A stretch of 64,000 nucleotides of DNA from Eretmocerus hayati (GCA_029851415.1 CM056742.1:59298454-59362453), one strand, 5' to 3'; positions 23,690-36,803 are shown, numbered from the stretch's first letter. Notes: a model not told the origin generated them from the sequence alone. Program-made: numbers and translations.

Positions 23690-23830
23690 TGTATAAGTAA
23701 TGATGTATGAAGAACCATACTCAAAGACATGAATGGGGATATTTCTACGAATAAAGTTGTTCTGTCATCTCATAACGAGAATATCATCGAATTGAACAAG
23801 AAAATCGCGAATACGACATTGGGATATACA
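23690..23830 (+). pseudogene. Second fragment of the same helicase family
   Basis: This segment is similar at the DNA level to 22300-22410: both have AGAACCATA, GATATTTCTACGAAT, GTTGTTCTGTCATCTCAT and AACAAGAAAATC. It is a partial, independently diverged copy and implies a second insertion or a local duplication. Confidence 0.6.
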
Positions 23831-24539
23831 ACAAAATCAAATTTGATGATAGACCTTCGAAAGAAGTAATAATAAGTGAGTTGAATTGGTGATGTTTCGA
23901 CTATAAGACATGATTCTAACATGAGTCTTGTCGATTTTCCAGAAATGGGAGGTTATCTGGAGGATCAATTCGTTCAAAAAAATGAAGAGACTGGGAATGA
24001 AATTTTGGGCGTGATTACGAATATACGTCACAAACTTGATGTGATTGTTGTGAAAGATGGAAACGGTCAAATTGAATCGTACGATCGTGGAGTGGAGTTA
24101 GAAGTTTGCGGTCACAGAACAAGAGAATGATGAATTTCCTGATCAATCAGATGAAAGTGAAAAGAATCGTTTCGAGATTGGTTTTATTGAGTGGTCTTTA
24201 GAGGGTTCAACGTACATGTGGAAATGGAGGCTGTAGATGAATTGAAATTGTTAGGTGGTGAAAAGATGAAAATTGAGAAATTGATCTTGGAAAATCAAGT
24301 TCATGTTGTGGGAGAGTGTTCCGTCACCAAAGATATTGATTATTGATTTTTGATTCTCAGGTATACTGTAAAATTTTTCTGAATCATATTCTATTTGGAA
24401 TGAATATACATCTTTTCCGTAACCCAAGCTCACTTTGTTGTGACAATTGGTCCATCTGCGCAGATGCCTTGGTAGAACATAGTCTAATCCGGGAAATTCA
24501 TGGCCTGAATTATCGAAGCAAATTTCAGAATTTCATCAA

Positions 24540-25790
24540 AGAAATGTCAATTCTTGGAAAAAGAAGCTAAGGTTTCGGGTCATATAGTTGGCAATGGTCA
24601 TATCGAACCAGATCCCAGGAAAGTAGAGGCAGTCCATGAATATCCTGTGCCCACAAATATTCAAAAAGTCAGGCTATTCTTGAAAAAAGAGCAAGGTCTT
24701 CAATGGGGTTCGGAACAACAGAACGCATTAGAGAGTCTACGCAACGTGCTATATTCAGACAGCATGCTTGTCAGTCCGATGATATTAGGCGATGAAAAAT
24801 TCGTAGTGTTTTGGGAGAGTTTGCAGTACGCAGTGGTATCAATACTTGCGGTCGGTGATATAAACAGAAACCAGCCGGTAGCATATGAGTTGAAAATTCT
24901 AAAAGGGCCCATTCCTCTTGGCCGATTTTTGACGAAGAAATGGAGAGTAACGTACATGCGTGCCAATCCTACCGTCCGTATTTGTACGGCAGGGAGTTCA
25001 CAGGGGTAACCCATCTCGGACCGTTAAGGCCAGTCCAGAGTTCCCGCAGAACCGCAACCAGACACGTACTGGTGTACTTTCAGGTTGCGTCTACATGCAA
25101 TGATTGTCTCACCTATCCCTATTTCTTACTCAACAACATAACATTGCCCGCCGAAATCAGATAGTATCTCGCCTGCGTATTGAGAGATCCAATCGGATAA
25201 ACCCTTCCGTGTCCGGGAATTCTGAATCTAGCTCACAAAAAGGAGTGCAAGCATCGAACAGTATAACGCCCGGCGGATCGGAAAACTACGTTTGTCTCGA
25301 GATACAGAATGAATTCCAGGCGTGAAACAACTCATTCGGCTGAGAATGTTATGGTGTTTCACTTGCATTATTCCTTTCGAGTCGGAGATATGAAGTTGTA
25401 ATACTGTGAGGCAGAGAATTGGATCATAATCTCTGGTCGCATGTGTAGCGCGATCAAAGCGTCATCTTTTGAGCAAAAAATATGGGTTCCGCTCCGGACT
25501 GGCTTTGAGCCATTTTCATGAGACGAAAAATGACACTAGGTATAACCATTAAAAAGCAAAAGAACATCGATTCCATTTCGGCTCAATTCTTTGAAGCGGT
25601 CGGACAAATGGAGAAGCGGATGCGCTGTCACGTGACCCGGTTATTGAAGAAGCTGGAGATAACCCGGAATTACCGTGGGACGAGCTCTCTGCATTAGCAG
25701 AACGACAAGATAGAGGCAACCTGTCGTGTAATGGCGATTATCCACCGGGTCGTTTATTCAAAACTTCGCCCACCGCGTAGCTGGCGCCAA
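24540..25790 (+). pseudogene. Ty3/gypsy pol remnant (RT and RNase H), interrupted
   Basis: The reverse transcriptase tail reads LEKEAKVSGHIVGNGHIEPD and PTNIQKVRLFL, and a tethered RNase H reads WGSEQQNALESLR and FVVFWESLQYAVVSILAVGD. After an insertion of about 480 bp the text resumes at about 25613 with GEADALSRDPVIEEA, the usual end of the gypsy RNase H. The DEADLSRDP-like phrase and gene order fix the family. The RT active-site region upstream (24340-24540) is not readable. Confidence 0.8.
25024..25506. mobile_element. About 480-bp DNA transposon fragment with AAGGCCAGTCC ends
   Basis: It starts TTAAGGCCAGTCCAGAGT and ends CTCCGGACTGGCTTTG, which are inverted repeats of each other. It interrupts the gypsy pol remnant. 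The same family, in the other orientation, interrupts the second foldback at 27343-27821, and the two share the stretch around CGCAACCAGACACG. It has no coding text and is non-autonomous. Confidence 0.6.
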
Positions 25791-25907
25791 AAACTCAAAA
25801 ATTTCAGAAACAGAATCAACGGATACCAAACAGCAACCAGCGAAAACGAAATCGATGGGAAGTCCACACAAAACCGTACTAAAAACTCCCATTTACAATT
25901 ACACGTC

Positions 25908-28489
25908 CATTTGTATATGGGCCATTTCGGAGCATTTCGACGAATGCCTGCACCAGGGAGATCTGGAAAAAGCCCATAAAAAACTTTTTCCGTTAGTATT
26001 TCATTGGAGTAGTAGTACAAAAAATTTTTTCGGGGATTTTTCCTAAGGTCCCGTAGGCCCTGGGGCCTATGAAAGGTCCTTTTTAGGCCCCTCTTTAGCC
26101 TATTTCTGGAAAGTCATAACTCCGACTAGAATCAACATTTTTGGACGTACCTCGGTGGATTATCTCCCTTAAAACTAGTACTTTTGGGAAAAAAGTTGTC
26201 CATCGTCGATACTTCAGCCTAGCAACTTCTAGGAGCTATTAGCTGAGAGCACATTTTAGCGATTTTTGGGCTTGTTTCAAAGTGATGTAGCTCCCACTAG
26301 ACATGAGATAATCGACTTTTACGAGTTGTCATTTCGAGGGTCTTTGGAGAACCCACAATTTGACCACTGGTAAAAGTCGATTACTGTACTTTCTCTAGGA
26401 GTTACAGTCATACAAGCTGAGCGAATTCGTAAAAATCCCAGATTTGAGCTCAATTTAAAAAAATCATTTTTTCTCCTTCGACCCCAAACCTGTGCGACTA
26501 TGTTTTCCGATACAAATACTACCAATTAGGCCAACAACCTGGGTGGGATATTGAATTGCCGATTTTATTCAGCCAATGTTAAACACCTTTTTTGACTTTT
26601 TGATCAAAATGACCTCAAAGGTATGGCTCGCACATGCTTCCATTTGAACTAATGGGCACCAATCTGTGTGGGATTACTCGATAATATACCCTCAGAAATG
26701 TGTGAAAACTTCCGGAGGCGAGCCTCGAGCTAGATACGAGCAGGTGGTTCTATTTCACGAGTTGAAAATGGGCATCATTTCGTCTCTGCAGGCGAGTGCG
26801 AGTGGGATTTCACTCACACTAGCCCAGAAATGAGATAAGCGGCTAGAATAGGGATACAAACATGGTTTTCTGACTCAAAATGATCAACTAAACACGATTT
26901 AGGGGTCAGTTTGGCACCAAAATATTGATACTTGCTCTCAGACTACAGAACATTTTAGTTACATGTTTTCCGATGGAGTGGCTTCAGACGTTGAATAGAA
27001 GTCCAATCGACCATGAGAACGAGTTTAGATGATCAGTTCGAATCAGAAAATCATATTCGTATCCCTGATTTAGTCACTTATCTCATTTGTGAGCTCAAAT
27101 GAGTGAAATCCCACTCTCACTCGCCTGCGTCCAAATAGACGAAATAATGCCCATTTTCAACTCGTGAGATAAGACCGACTGCTCGCATCTAGCTCAAGGC
27201 TCGCCTCCGGAAGTTTTCACACATATTTAGGGATACATTGGGAATCAATCCCACACAGATTGATGCACATTAGTTCAGATGGAAGCATGTGCGAGCCATA
27301 CCTTTGAGGTCATCTTGAGCAAAAAGTCAAAAAAGGTGGTTTCAAGACCAGTCCGTAGTGCTTACACTTGCTCACTACTCCATAGATGGCGCCACGGTAA
27401 TTTGCATTGCGTAATTCCAACAATATTCAATTTATTAATAGTTGCAAACACTTTTCGGACCAAATCATTGAGTCAGCGCGCTTCCCAATGGAATTTTCAA
27501 TCGTTTGAGCTTTGTTGCGTCTCAAAACTCGTGATATATTTTGCGAGATTTGGAAAATGGCAATCGTGCATGACAGCGTGGTTCCTACGATGAGGCAGCC
27601 CAGCTCGAGATTGCAGATTTCCAAATCCTGCAAAATATATCACAAATTTTGAGACGCAACAAAGCTCAGATGATTGGAAATTTCATTGGGAAGCGCGCTG
27701 ACTCAATGATCTGATCCGAAAAGTGTTTGCAATTATTCAAAAATTAGATATTGTTTGAAAACCTGCATGTACTCCGGTGCGTGTCTGGTTGCGGTATTGC
27801 GGGGACTCCGGACTGGCCTTAATTTGGCTGATTAAAATCGGCAATCCAATATCCCACCCAGGTTATGGTTCTAATTGATAGTATTTGTATCGGGAAACAT
27901 AGTCGCACAGGTTCGGGGTCGAAGGGAAGAAAAGATTATTTCAAATTGAGCTCAAAGTTTGGCATTTTTACGAATTTGCTCAGCTTGTAATGACTGTAAC
28001 TCCTAGAGGAAGTACAGTAATCAACTTCTACCAGTAGTAAATTTGTAGGTTTTCTCAAGACCTCCAAAACGACCACTTGTAAAAGTCGATCATCTCAGGT
28101 CTAGTGAGAGCTACATCACTTTGAAGCAAGCCCAAAAATCGCTAACATCTGCTCTCAGCAAATAGCTCCCAGAAGTTGCTAGGCTCAAGTATCGACTATG
28201 GACAACTTTTTCCTCAAGAGTATTAGTCTTAAGAAAGAAAATGCGCCCAAGTACGTCCAGAATTGTTGATTTTTGTTAGAGCTATGATTTTTCAGGAATA
28301 GGCTGAAGAGGGGCCTGAAAAGGACCACTTATAGGCCCCAGGGCCCACGGGGGCCTCAGAAAAAATCCAAACAAATTTTTTGTACTATATCAATATGGTA
28401 CTGACGGAAAAAAATTCTTATGGATTTTTTCCAGACCCCCCTGGTGCAGACATTCGTCGAAATGCTCCAAAATGGTCCATATACAATTG
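25908..28489. mobile_element. Giant foldback element 2, 2.6 kb
   Basis: The left arm (25908-26893) matches the reverse complement of the right arm (27029-28489) in order: GCATTTCGACGAATG, CTTTTTCCGTTAGTA, GGCCCTGGGGCC, TGTGTGGGATT, CTTCCGGAGGCGAGCC and GAGATAAG near the loop. The right arm is longer because of a nested insertion. It shares the subterminal phrase TTTTCCGTTAGTA with the foldback in the polB intron, so the two families are related. It encodes nothing recognisable. Confidence 0.82.
27343..27821. mobile_element. Nested transposon in the right foldback arm, with its own internal hairpin
   Basis: Comparison with the left arm shows that everything between GGTGGTTT and TTTGGCTG is extra. 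The ends read CAAGACCAGTCCGTAGTGC and, reversed, TTAAGGCCAGTCCGGAGT. Inside, 27436-27735 is a further inverted repeat: TGCAAACACTTTTCGGA, CAGCGCGCTTCCCAATG and TTTGTTGCGTCTCAAAA recur in reverse. It is related to the copy at 25024-25506. Confidence 0.7.
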
Positions 28490-28494
28490 TATAT

Positions 28495-29310
28495 CCATTC
28501 TTATAATTGTTAGAGCGTGGGGAACGATGTGATAATGGAAGTGGAAATATCTTGAAGAAACACCGTGGAAGAGTACGCAAACCTGCGTGTCGAATCAAGG
28601 ACCACTCTAGGAATATACAATTTGAAGTGTTCTGGAACGTATGATTGGATGTGTATCTGAATGTCCGAATGTACGCAAAATTACACATGTTGAGACGAAA
28701 AATTGCGAGACTGGAAAACTTGAAAATTGTATGGGGAAATCATATTTTCAGTGGAGAATCGGGGCTCCCTCTGAGAGTGGAGGAGGTTGAGTAGATATGT
28801 AAGCAAAATTCATAGACAAATCCACTCCTCTTTTTCGCTTGAGCTCATGCCTCTTTGAAATGAAGGGAAAGAGAAGTGCCAATACTAGTCTAAAAAACTT
28901 AGTGGCTATAACCACTCAACTATTATGGTGGAATCAGGATGCATTCCAATTACACACACCAAACTTGCTCTCTATAATTTTGGCACAAGGATAATAAGAA
29001 AGTAGAACCTTCCCCGACATGCAAAATCATAGTGATAGGAGATTCGTGAGATACTGAGAGCCTAGTATGATGACGGAGTGTTGAATCATCCAGAATTCTC
29101 AAACAGCATCTTGATTCTATTAAAGGAGATCAAAAGACGATCATGTCTCAGGCCCATTCTGAGCTATTTTGATTTATCGCATGGAGAGGAGTATGTTATA
29201 TTCAGAAATACAATATTCTGTCTATTTGTACTCTCATTGTTGAGTTGGCCAATGTGGAAGTATTTTAATTTTTTTTAATGGGAATCGGGTGACTAGAATG
29301 TACCAACCGA
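28495..29310. other. Interval without recognised gene
   Basis: Only short random frames occur. I see no repeat structure or coding signature. Confidence 0.4.
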
Positions 29311-29314
29311 CTAA

Positions 29315-29643
29315 CAAGGGGAGGGCCAGATAATTGGATCACCAATCTCGTCCAAAATTTTTTTACAGTTTCGTATTACCTAGAATATGAAGAATCCAGA
29401 GTAACTCCGTCAAATGGGCCTCTTGTTCAAAGTTACAGCCCATGACATTAACATTGCCCATATAGGCCCATGTTAAAAAGCGATATATATAGGTATACTG
29501 GCAACGCTAACATTTTTGCTTGTAGCTCTGGACAGGAGGCTCATTTGACGGAGTTACTCTGGATTCTTCATATTCTAGGTGACACAAAACTATGAAAAAA
29601 ATTTGGAAAGGATTGGTGATCCAAAGGTCAGGTCCTCCCCTTG
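29315..29643. mobile_element. 329-bp MITE with TAA target duplication
   Basis: The ends are CAAGGGGAGGGCCAGATAAT and, reversed, CAAGGGGAGGACCTGACC, and the inverted similarity continues inward over more than 100 bp (CCTAGAATATGAAGAATCCA and CTCCGTCAAATGG recur reversed). TAA flanks both ends (29312-29314 and 29644-29646). A Harbinger-like origin is the best fit to a 3-bp TWA duplication. Confidence 0.8.
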
Positions 29644-29646
29644 TAA

Positions 29647-32600
29647 GTAGGAATGAAATGAAATCATGCCAATCAAGGTTTGTTGAATGGAGAACAGCGT
29701 GCTCTCACTAGTAGACTGAGAAACTGGCTTCATGAACTCTCAGTGTGGATCTTGTCAAAGCCACAGTATTGACATACCTATCACAAAACTCGGGTCACCT
29801 CTGTATATCTTAAACTGTTACGAATAGAATGGAATGCTTGGGAAGAGTAAAGATAACTTGCAGGCTAACTCATTGAGGAACACTGCAGCATAATATAATC
29901 GAAAAGATCCGGATAATTGTTACATTCCAAAATGTAGATCGATCATCTACGTGTACAGACTCCACTATTGGTAGAGAAAAGAATAAAAAGGAATTGTAGA
30001 TCATTGAGGTTAGGTATAAGAATGGGTCGATAAATTTTGTAAGATATTAATTCACTTATCAATAATGAGCAGCATTAATGGAGAGTTTGAGACAATTGAA
30101 AGAGCGCTCCCATTCATGATTAGTAAGGATTTGACTCGCGCATCACATGTTATTTGCAGGACATTACAAGGAGACGCTTGAACATTCGATTACCTCCTAA
30201 GAAGAGCTCGATCTGAGGTGACATATTGATTGATGATTACTGGATTCGAAGTCATATGTATGGGTTCATCCGCAGTAAGAATGTGATTCCTTACTTGTAT
30301 CGAGTGACAGAAGAGTTATCAGAAATACACAAGGATGATCGGAATCATGAAAGCTAACAGATGATGAGTAGGAATTGGTACAATGTAGAAGTTCAATGAT
30401 GAGATAGAGCGGATGTTGACAAATGGAGATATTGAATTTTTTCACTTACAGCAATGGAGAGAAAACCAAAGGGTGCTCTTGTGGAATACTGCCAATTTAA
30501 TCAATCAACAAATTGAGACAGTAACCGAACACCAAAAATTTGATGTTGTCCATCATCAAACTTAGTGCTTACAAAAGCTGAAATGAAGATAGGTGAGCCA
30601 AAGAATCATAATAGAGGAGAATAGAGTGAAGACAAAAAGGTCCATGAAATAATACTCATATAATCCATTGCGCTACAGCTCTACTTTCTGGGAGACCAGA
30701 AAATGCTCCGATAAGCCCTGGATGCACGCGACAGAATTCCTACTGAACAATTTTCGTGCACAAGATGGAAAATGCAACGCTCTGACAAATCAAGTATGAG
30801 AGAGAATACGACGTTGCATATTCCTTTACGGCAACGCTGGACATGATCAGGAGCCGGTATACGGGTGCAAAACGATTGCGCGATCACTGGCTCCTGAAAA
30901 GTCGATGCTGAAGTTGATCACTGATCGGCTGCTGCTCCGATGAACTCGCCCCGCACTGCTCATACATCAGCGATTGCCAATAATACGCGAAGAGACGTCG
31001 GCTGCTACTCAATGCGTCAGTGCGAGGTGACCGCGCATTGATGCGTGCACGTATAATAAGCTCGCATCCGACAGCTCGCAACAGACAACTGATGGGCAAA
31101 CATGTTATCTTTACGCCATAGACCCACAGTCTTACCGAGCTCAACCCGCCCGCGGTGATGTGTATCATTTACGGGTACACGGCCCTCACAAGTGGACCGT
31201 GGGATGCTTGACGGCTGCCTGGTTGATGCCATGACGAGGTCGTGAGAGACTTGACACACTCGACAGCACATCAGCAGCCGCGTCTGTACCCTGCTTGACA
31301 TTCAAATACCACCATCTCATCTTCGTTAAAGAGAGGAAACGTACGAAGTTACGCATCAACAGAAAGTGCACGTAGAAACATCACCCCGACAATGAGTAGG
31401 CGCGTGCGCGAGATAGACGAGACTACCGAGACGTGAAAAGAGACAACTTCTAAAGTTAATTTTCAAAATGACCAGGACCTGGATCCTTCTTTGGCCTACG
31501 CGATTAGGCCTGGGCAAGCAAGATCTCCAACCCCTTTTGGGCCTACTTATAGTTTTGAATGACCGTGTATTAATGATGACAATGGAGCTTGGTCATTCTT
31601 CCAGGAATGACGAACTTGTGGATGGGTATGCCCGTTCGCCCGTGATTTGTCCACTCCACGAATCATACTCCCCATATTGGTCTGTCGGTTCTTTTCCTTC
31701 GAAATGTTTGTTATGGTTTCTGGTTGTGACACATGCAGTTTCACATTCTCCTGGACGTGGTGATAGACGTGCAATTATATGTTTCAGAACTTTGTGAACT
31801 GTATATTCCCAGAGTGCTCCTTAAGGGCATAGGGTGGTCTATTTTTGGTCAAAATTCAAAATTTCGACAAATTGTCTTTCATCAGAAATCTTGATCAATT
31901 AGACCCTGAACTCCGAGGAAAAAATTGTATGAAGGTTCGGAGCGGGTGGTATCACTTCCAAAAATAGATATGATGGTCAGGAAGCTACTTTTAGAAAACT
32001 GTTTTTCCTATTAAAAAGTATCTCGTACCTCGTATTCGTGACAACACGGGCCCTGTAGCTACTCCGTGTAGTAGTTGGACCGTTCACAGGCACCAATGAT
32101 CCAAACTCGTTAGCCAAGATTATGAATCAATTGAATTGTTTGCCAGTGATAGTCGAGTTTGTAGAGGGTACCGCGGATTTTTGCATGAAAATTACCTTTC
32201 GTTCCCTCTCAGTGGCAGTTCCAAACGCTGATGTTATTCCTGATTCATTGACCATCCTTTGGCGGGTCAATTTAGACATAAACCAACAAAACGTTCCACC
32301 CTCGAATCCACAATGAAGCTGTACACTTATTACACAGAACTGGCCAGTTAGCGAATTCAGGTGTTCCAGGTTTAGAATCTTGTCCGTTCTGCGTTCCGCA
32401 CGACCTGTTGTGAACAACCTCTCACTTTTGCAATGCGATGCAATTGCAGAGTAACCTTCACATTATTTTAATTCTACCATTTGACAGATGACTTTTTCTT
32501 CAGCCGAATGAACTCCGAATTTGATGCACGAGACATAACAGCCTCATATCCAATAGCTCAAATTGATAGGAGAATCATTTGTAGTGAGAAGTGCTATTCA

Positions 32601-33980
32601 TACTCATTCAATTGCTCCACAGCGATTCATTTTCTTAAAATTTCCTTATGCACAGTTATACCGATGATAGAGCTCTCAAAAGTGTTTAAACTGTGAAGAT
32701 TGTTATCCGAATGTGTACATCCTTGAATCAGTTGGGCAAAGTGTGATTGATAAATCAAGGTTTGGTATCAGGAACAGATTCTTGAATGATCTTGTGAGTT
32801 CAGTCAGATCTTCCAAAAATCTGTGGAATTCATCAACTTTGAATTGAAGTCTGAGGGAAATTGATTCACTGCATGAAGTGTGAGCAGTATATGCAGATGG
32901 GAAATTCCTAGGGAAATCTCTAGGGTGCATCCATAGTTTGAAAGAGTTCAAAAGCGCAGGTTTCAGTAACTTGCCCACTGACAAGTTGAGCAACAGTCAG
33001 TATCGCATCATATCAGCTCATGGCGTTGGCATATTTCTATGAGTATGAAATATAATGAAAAGTGACTATGTGTGTTTCTATGAACTTCTATCCGCTGTCA
33101 AGAAATCTGTGAGCCCACCAAGATGTCATATGAGTAGCAGTCAATGACATTAGTGTCAAGTGCTCGGTGAACTGATAGTCAAGAATCTCATTGCGTATAA
33201 CCCCCACAAAGGAGTTGTTCACATCCGAAAGTAGTGAGATTCGAGGAAAAGATGTTGGAAGAACACCCTTGCCAAGTAAGAGATCCTTGAGTCGAGTTAG
33301 TGCGCTAGCCTTGCTGTACATGTACACTTTCCTCTTCAATCGTTATTTACCAGCAATTGAGTTTCGCTCATCGGTCGAATAGAATTCTCAGTTGGTGATG
33401 AACGCTCGAATTGATTGATGAAATTCCACACACATCATCTTGGTATAAATAACAACGAAATGGTCAGACTGTTTTTTGATCAGACAGGTCTTTTCGGTCA
33501 CAAAACCAAACATAGTCTTGATGCGAAGAAATTGATAGAAGAATAGGCCTCAATAGACATTCTCACCTCAATAATATTCTAGTTTTGGCATGAGTCAATC
33601 TATTCAAAATTACTCTGATGGAAAGCTTCATATGGTATACATCTACCAGGGAGAAGGACCTCCAAGATAGGGGGTTCATGGTTCATCGCCAACGTGCGAA
33701 CGAAAATGACTGTTTTTATTGAATTAATGCCATTTTGTGTGAATACCCGGACCCTTATACACTTCATAAAACTTTTTTCTCCGTGTTCTATGCATGAGAA
33801 ACTATGTCCAAAAAGGTACAGAGAATCCATTTGTAATAGAAAAATTTTCTTTAGCAGACCATCTTATGCCCTTAAGGGGAGGTGCACCCCTGATTTTGAA
33901 TCCTGGCCTGGAAAATCATGGGGGGCTGAAGATCTGGATTTCTTTGCATTTTCTCGATCTAAAAACGATGACGCAGTCGG
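29647..33980. other. Long interval without recognised gene
   Basis: Frames up to 109 codons occur on both strands but none has family motifs. Composition shifts to higher GC near 30,900-31,400, where several overlapping frames look like shadows. I see no support for a gene. Confidence 0.45.
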
Positions 33981-33989
33981 TTTTTCGAA

Positions 33990-34635
33990 AAAAAAATTTT
34001 CGGCCATATTTATTCTTTGGTTCGCGTCCCCTCCAACGGATCGCCAAATCCATACGACATTTTGTTCGAAATCATGAAAAACACTTCCAAATGAATTTTC
34101 AGGCCATTTCGTTGATTCCTGTGGGATTAGATACATTTTTCGTGTCAAAAATCTGAATTTCCTTGTTGAAATGCCTCAGAACTCAAAAAATATCGATAAT
34201 TTTGGAAAATGACAGGAATACTTTCTTGTTCGGATTGAGAAATTACATCGGATTGAAGAACAGAAAAAATCAGGAGTCGAAAATTTTTATTCGAAAAATC
34301 AGACATATAATTATATGAATTCCTGGTGATATATTTTCTTGATTCTTGGAATATTCTGTTCACTTATTTAATGTAATTTTTCAATCTGAACAAGTAAGTA
34401 TTCCTGTCATTTTCCGAAATTATCGATATATTTCGAGTTCTGAGGCATTTTAACAAGAAAATTCAGATTATTGACCCGATAAAATGTATCTAGTCGCACA
34501 GAATTTGATGGATCGTTGTGTAAACTCCCTCGGGTGTATTTTTTGTGATTCTGAACAAAACGTCGAATGGGTTTGGTTATCCGACAAAGGGCGTGCGAAC
34601 CAGAAAGTAAATATGGTCGAAAATTTCTTTTTTGC
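33990..34635. mobile_element. Foldback element 3, about 650 bp
   Basis: The left arm (33990-34250) and right arm (34370-34635) are imperfect reverse complements. Shared blocks include TTTTCGGCCATATTTA, AATTTTGGAAAATGACAGGA and ATTGAGAAATTACAT with their reverse copies. The loop is about 120 bp. The short frames here are arm shadows. Confidence 0.7.
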
Positions 34636-34835
34636 AATTTCGTGAGCAAAGTTGTGCGAAAATCCAACTTCCCTTCATCATCAGCAGTGTTTGAAGCAAT
34701 GCGAAAATGACTTCTCGTACAGTTACACATTTACGCACCGATAAACTGGGCGTGGAATTCATTCCTGATCGTCTGTGTGCAAATGAGTCGTTTGCACAGT
34801 GTCCCTCGCTTTTCATTTGCTCACAGAAGGTCAAA

Positions 34836-34975
34836 AAAAACATAGTATGATACTCGGGCGCAATGGTTTTTGCTTCCTCGTGACAATTTAGACCCTTGCT
34901 TGCAGCTCGGGCCTTAAAAACTCACTCGGAGTGCGAGAACCATTGTTTGCACCCTTGTATCATAATATACTATTC
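34836..34975. repeat. Short inverted repeat
   Basis: GTATGATACTCGGGCGCAATGG at the left recurs reversed as AACCATTGTTTGCACCCTTG plus TATCATA at the right. It may be a small MITE; no target duplication was identified. Confidence 0.45.
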
Positions 34976-35370
34976 TCGCACAGATAGCGATGAGTGAATG
35001 TAAATTCTCGCACAAGTCAGTGGGCATATCCGTGGGATGTTCGACGATTTTGAGAGGCTTTTCCGGTCCATGAAACTAAACGGTCGAAAATGTTCCAAGT
35101 TAGTTAGTCGTTCTAATTAGTTCTCGTCACCATCTATCCACATTCTTCTGATAAGAATGCCCATGATGGAGAAGACTGATGGGTTTATATTCCATGTTGA
35201 TGTTCGAAAAAATTTCCAGTTTCGATCAACCTAGAAAAAACTCTGAATGTATGCTCGAATTATGCACTCAACCTACGGAAACAAATTCTAGTAAAATACT
35301 CTGAATCCTAATCTCGTCTTCAGTTATTTGAATTCTGCGAGTAAGTCATTGAACTCATTACGGAGTACGA

Positions 35371-35628
35371 CTCACTGGATGGCTGCCTATCCTGCTACCG
35401 GCCGTTTTGGTCGCATGTGGTATAAATTATCCTATCAAGTAGCCCATAGCCGCAAAGAAATGTGCCAGCATGCGTCCGGTAGCCTACTTCGCTGCCTGAC
35501 TCTGTCGGGAGCATGCGAGCACATGACTGGCCACTGTAGGCCACTAGGACTGAATTCGCAGTGGTAGGGATCACACCGCATGCGACCGACAGTCGCCGAC
35601 AGCAAAATAGGCTACCAATCAGTGAGAC
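35371..35628. mobile_element. MITE-like inverted repeat, about 260 bp
   Basis: The left end CTCACTGGATGGCTGCCTAT matches the reversed right end CTCACTGATTGGTAGCCTAT, and similarity continues for about 50 bp. The CACTG start hints at a hAT-type element, but I found no matching 8-bp flanks. Confidence 0.5.
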
Positions 35629-35859
35629 GCTCCTCGACTCATTAAAATCTGACTAATCCAATTCAAAGACTTGCCATTCAATAACTTACGGAAAAATATC
35701 AATTACTGGGGATAATCTCTTTAAAATCATCCAATTATCCATCTGGACAGCCTTCAATTTCCAATTACTCAAAAATCAACTATGATTGGAATTGTACAGT
35801 GTCTACGGGATATTTATGAGAGGGAGACTTTTTTGAACCATTTCCAGAATATTTTTTTC

Positions 35860-35945
35860 AGGTCCCCCGAACCCCTCGGCGGGGGCTCTGCCCTCTGCAT
35901 CCCGCAGGGGCTCCGCCCCGGACTCTGTCCCGCCACCCCGATCAC
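35860..35945. repeat. GC-rich island
   Basis: The phrase GCAGGGGCTCCGCCCC and neighbouring palindromic C/G runs stand out from AT-rich flanks. The style resembles the GC-rich stretch at 21660-21710. It is likely part of a dispersed repeat; no coding is supported. Confidence 0.4.
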
Positions 35946-36284
35946 AGCTCTCATCAACACCTGCGAGTCGTGAGAAGACAGACGCTCAAGCCTGAGCGCG
36001 AGACGCCACCGATCCTGAAGTAATGCTTACGCAGCTCTGGGGCCAGATTGGTAAGTTAGTGGATCTCTCCCTTGTCCGACGGCCAGCGCCAACGGGGAAG
36101 AGAGAGAGGGTTTATCCGGTACGGATGTCCGCATCGATGCGGATTTCAGCCCGGAAGCTTCGAAAAGTATCGGCCAGGCGTGATCGTCCGTCCGGAACCT
36201 CTCTATAGCTACGTCGCAGCGTATTCCCCATACAACCACCAGCAGAAAAAAGAAGAGAGAGAGAGTGGGTTTGGCGATGTGGGC

Positions 36285-36475
36285 AACGCACAGTGGGGCC
36301 AAGAAGTTCTTGAATAATTTGCCATTACGTGAATTTGCAACCAATCGACATATGCGGAAACAGAAGACTTTTGGATTAATGAGAACAACCTCCTGCGTCT
36401 GCGCATATGTCGATTGGTTGCAAATTCACGTAAAGGCGAATTATCCAAGAACTTCTTGGCCCCACTGTGCAACGG
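36285..36475. mobile_element. Hairpin MITE, about 190 bp
   Basis: GCACAGTGGGGCCAAGAAGT and CGTGAATTTGCAACCAATCG at the left recur reversed at the right, giving arms of about 75 bp around a loop of about 45 bp. The long similarity makes chance unlikely. Frames on both strands are mirrored shadows. Confidence 0.7.
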
Positions 36476-36716
36476 CGGCTATATGTAGGAGCGAGAACTT
36501 GTGAGGACGAGGGCGACGTCGGCGGCGGCTACAGGTGAGAATGACGACTATTTGCAAGGAGGAGGAGAAGGGCAGCAACAACAAACTCGTTGTGAAGGAC
36601 AACGACGACAACGGATTGTAGAATCTTCAAACAGCTGTATAACCACGAATATTCAAGCCCCGTTCTGACCGACATACACTGATATACCCTTATGCACTGA
36701 ATACATGCACCAGCAA

Positions 36717-36803
36717 CACCGTGGTATGCAAAGTATATGTGCTGGATGCACCGTGGTCTGCAGAGCATGGTGTTGCATATACCGTGGTCTGCCGAGCATA
36801 CTG
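36717..36803. repeat. Short tandem repeat, unit about 33 bp
   Basis: ACCGTGGTMTGC recurs at 36719, 36751 and 36781 with the following AAAGTATA/AGAGCATG/CGAGCATA variants. There are roughly two and a half copies. Confidence 0.5.

Noticed and set aside
32127..32417. Frames near 32,100-32,420 as a transposase fragment
   Set aside because: I found no catalytic motif or terminal repeats, and both strands are equally open.
36027..36504. Overlapping frames at 36027-36504 as genes
   Set aside because: They lie in GC-rich sequence and a hairpin MITE, which produces mirrored frames on both strands.
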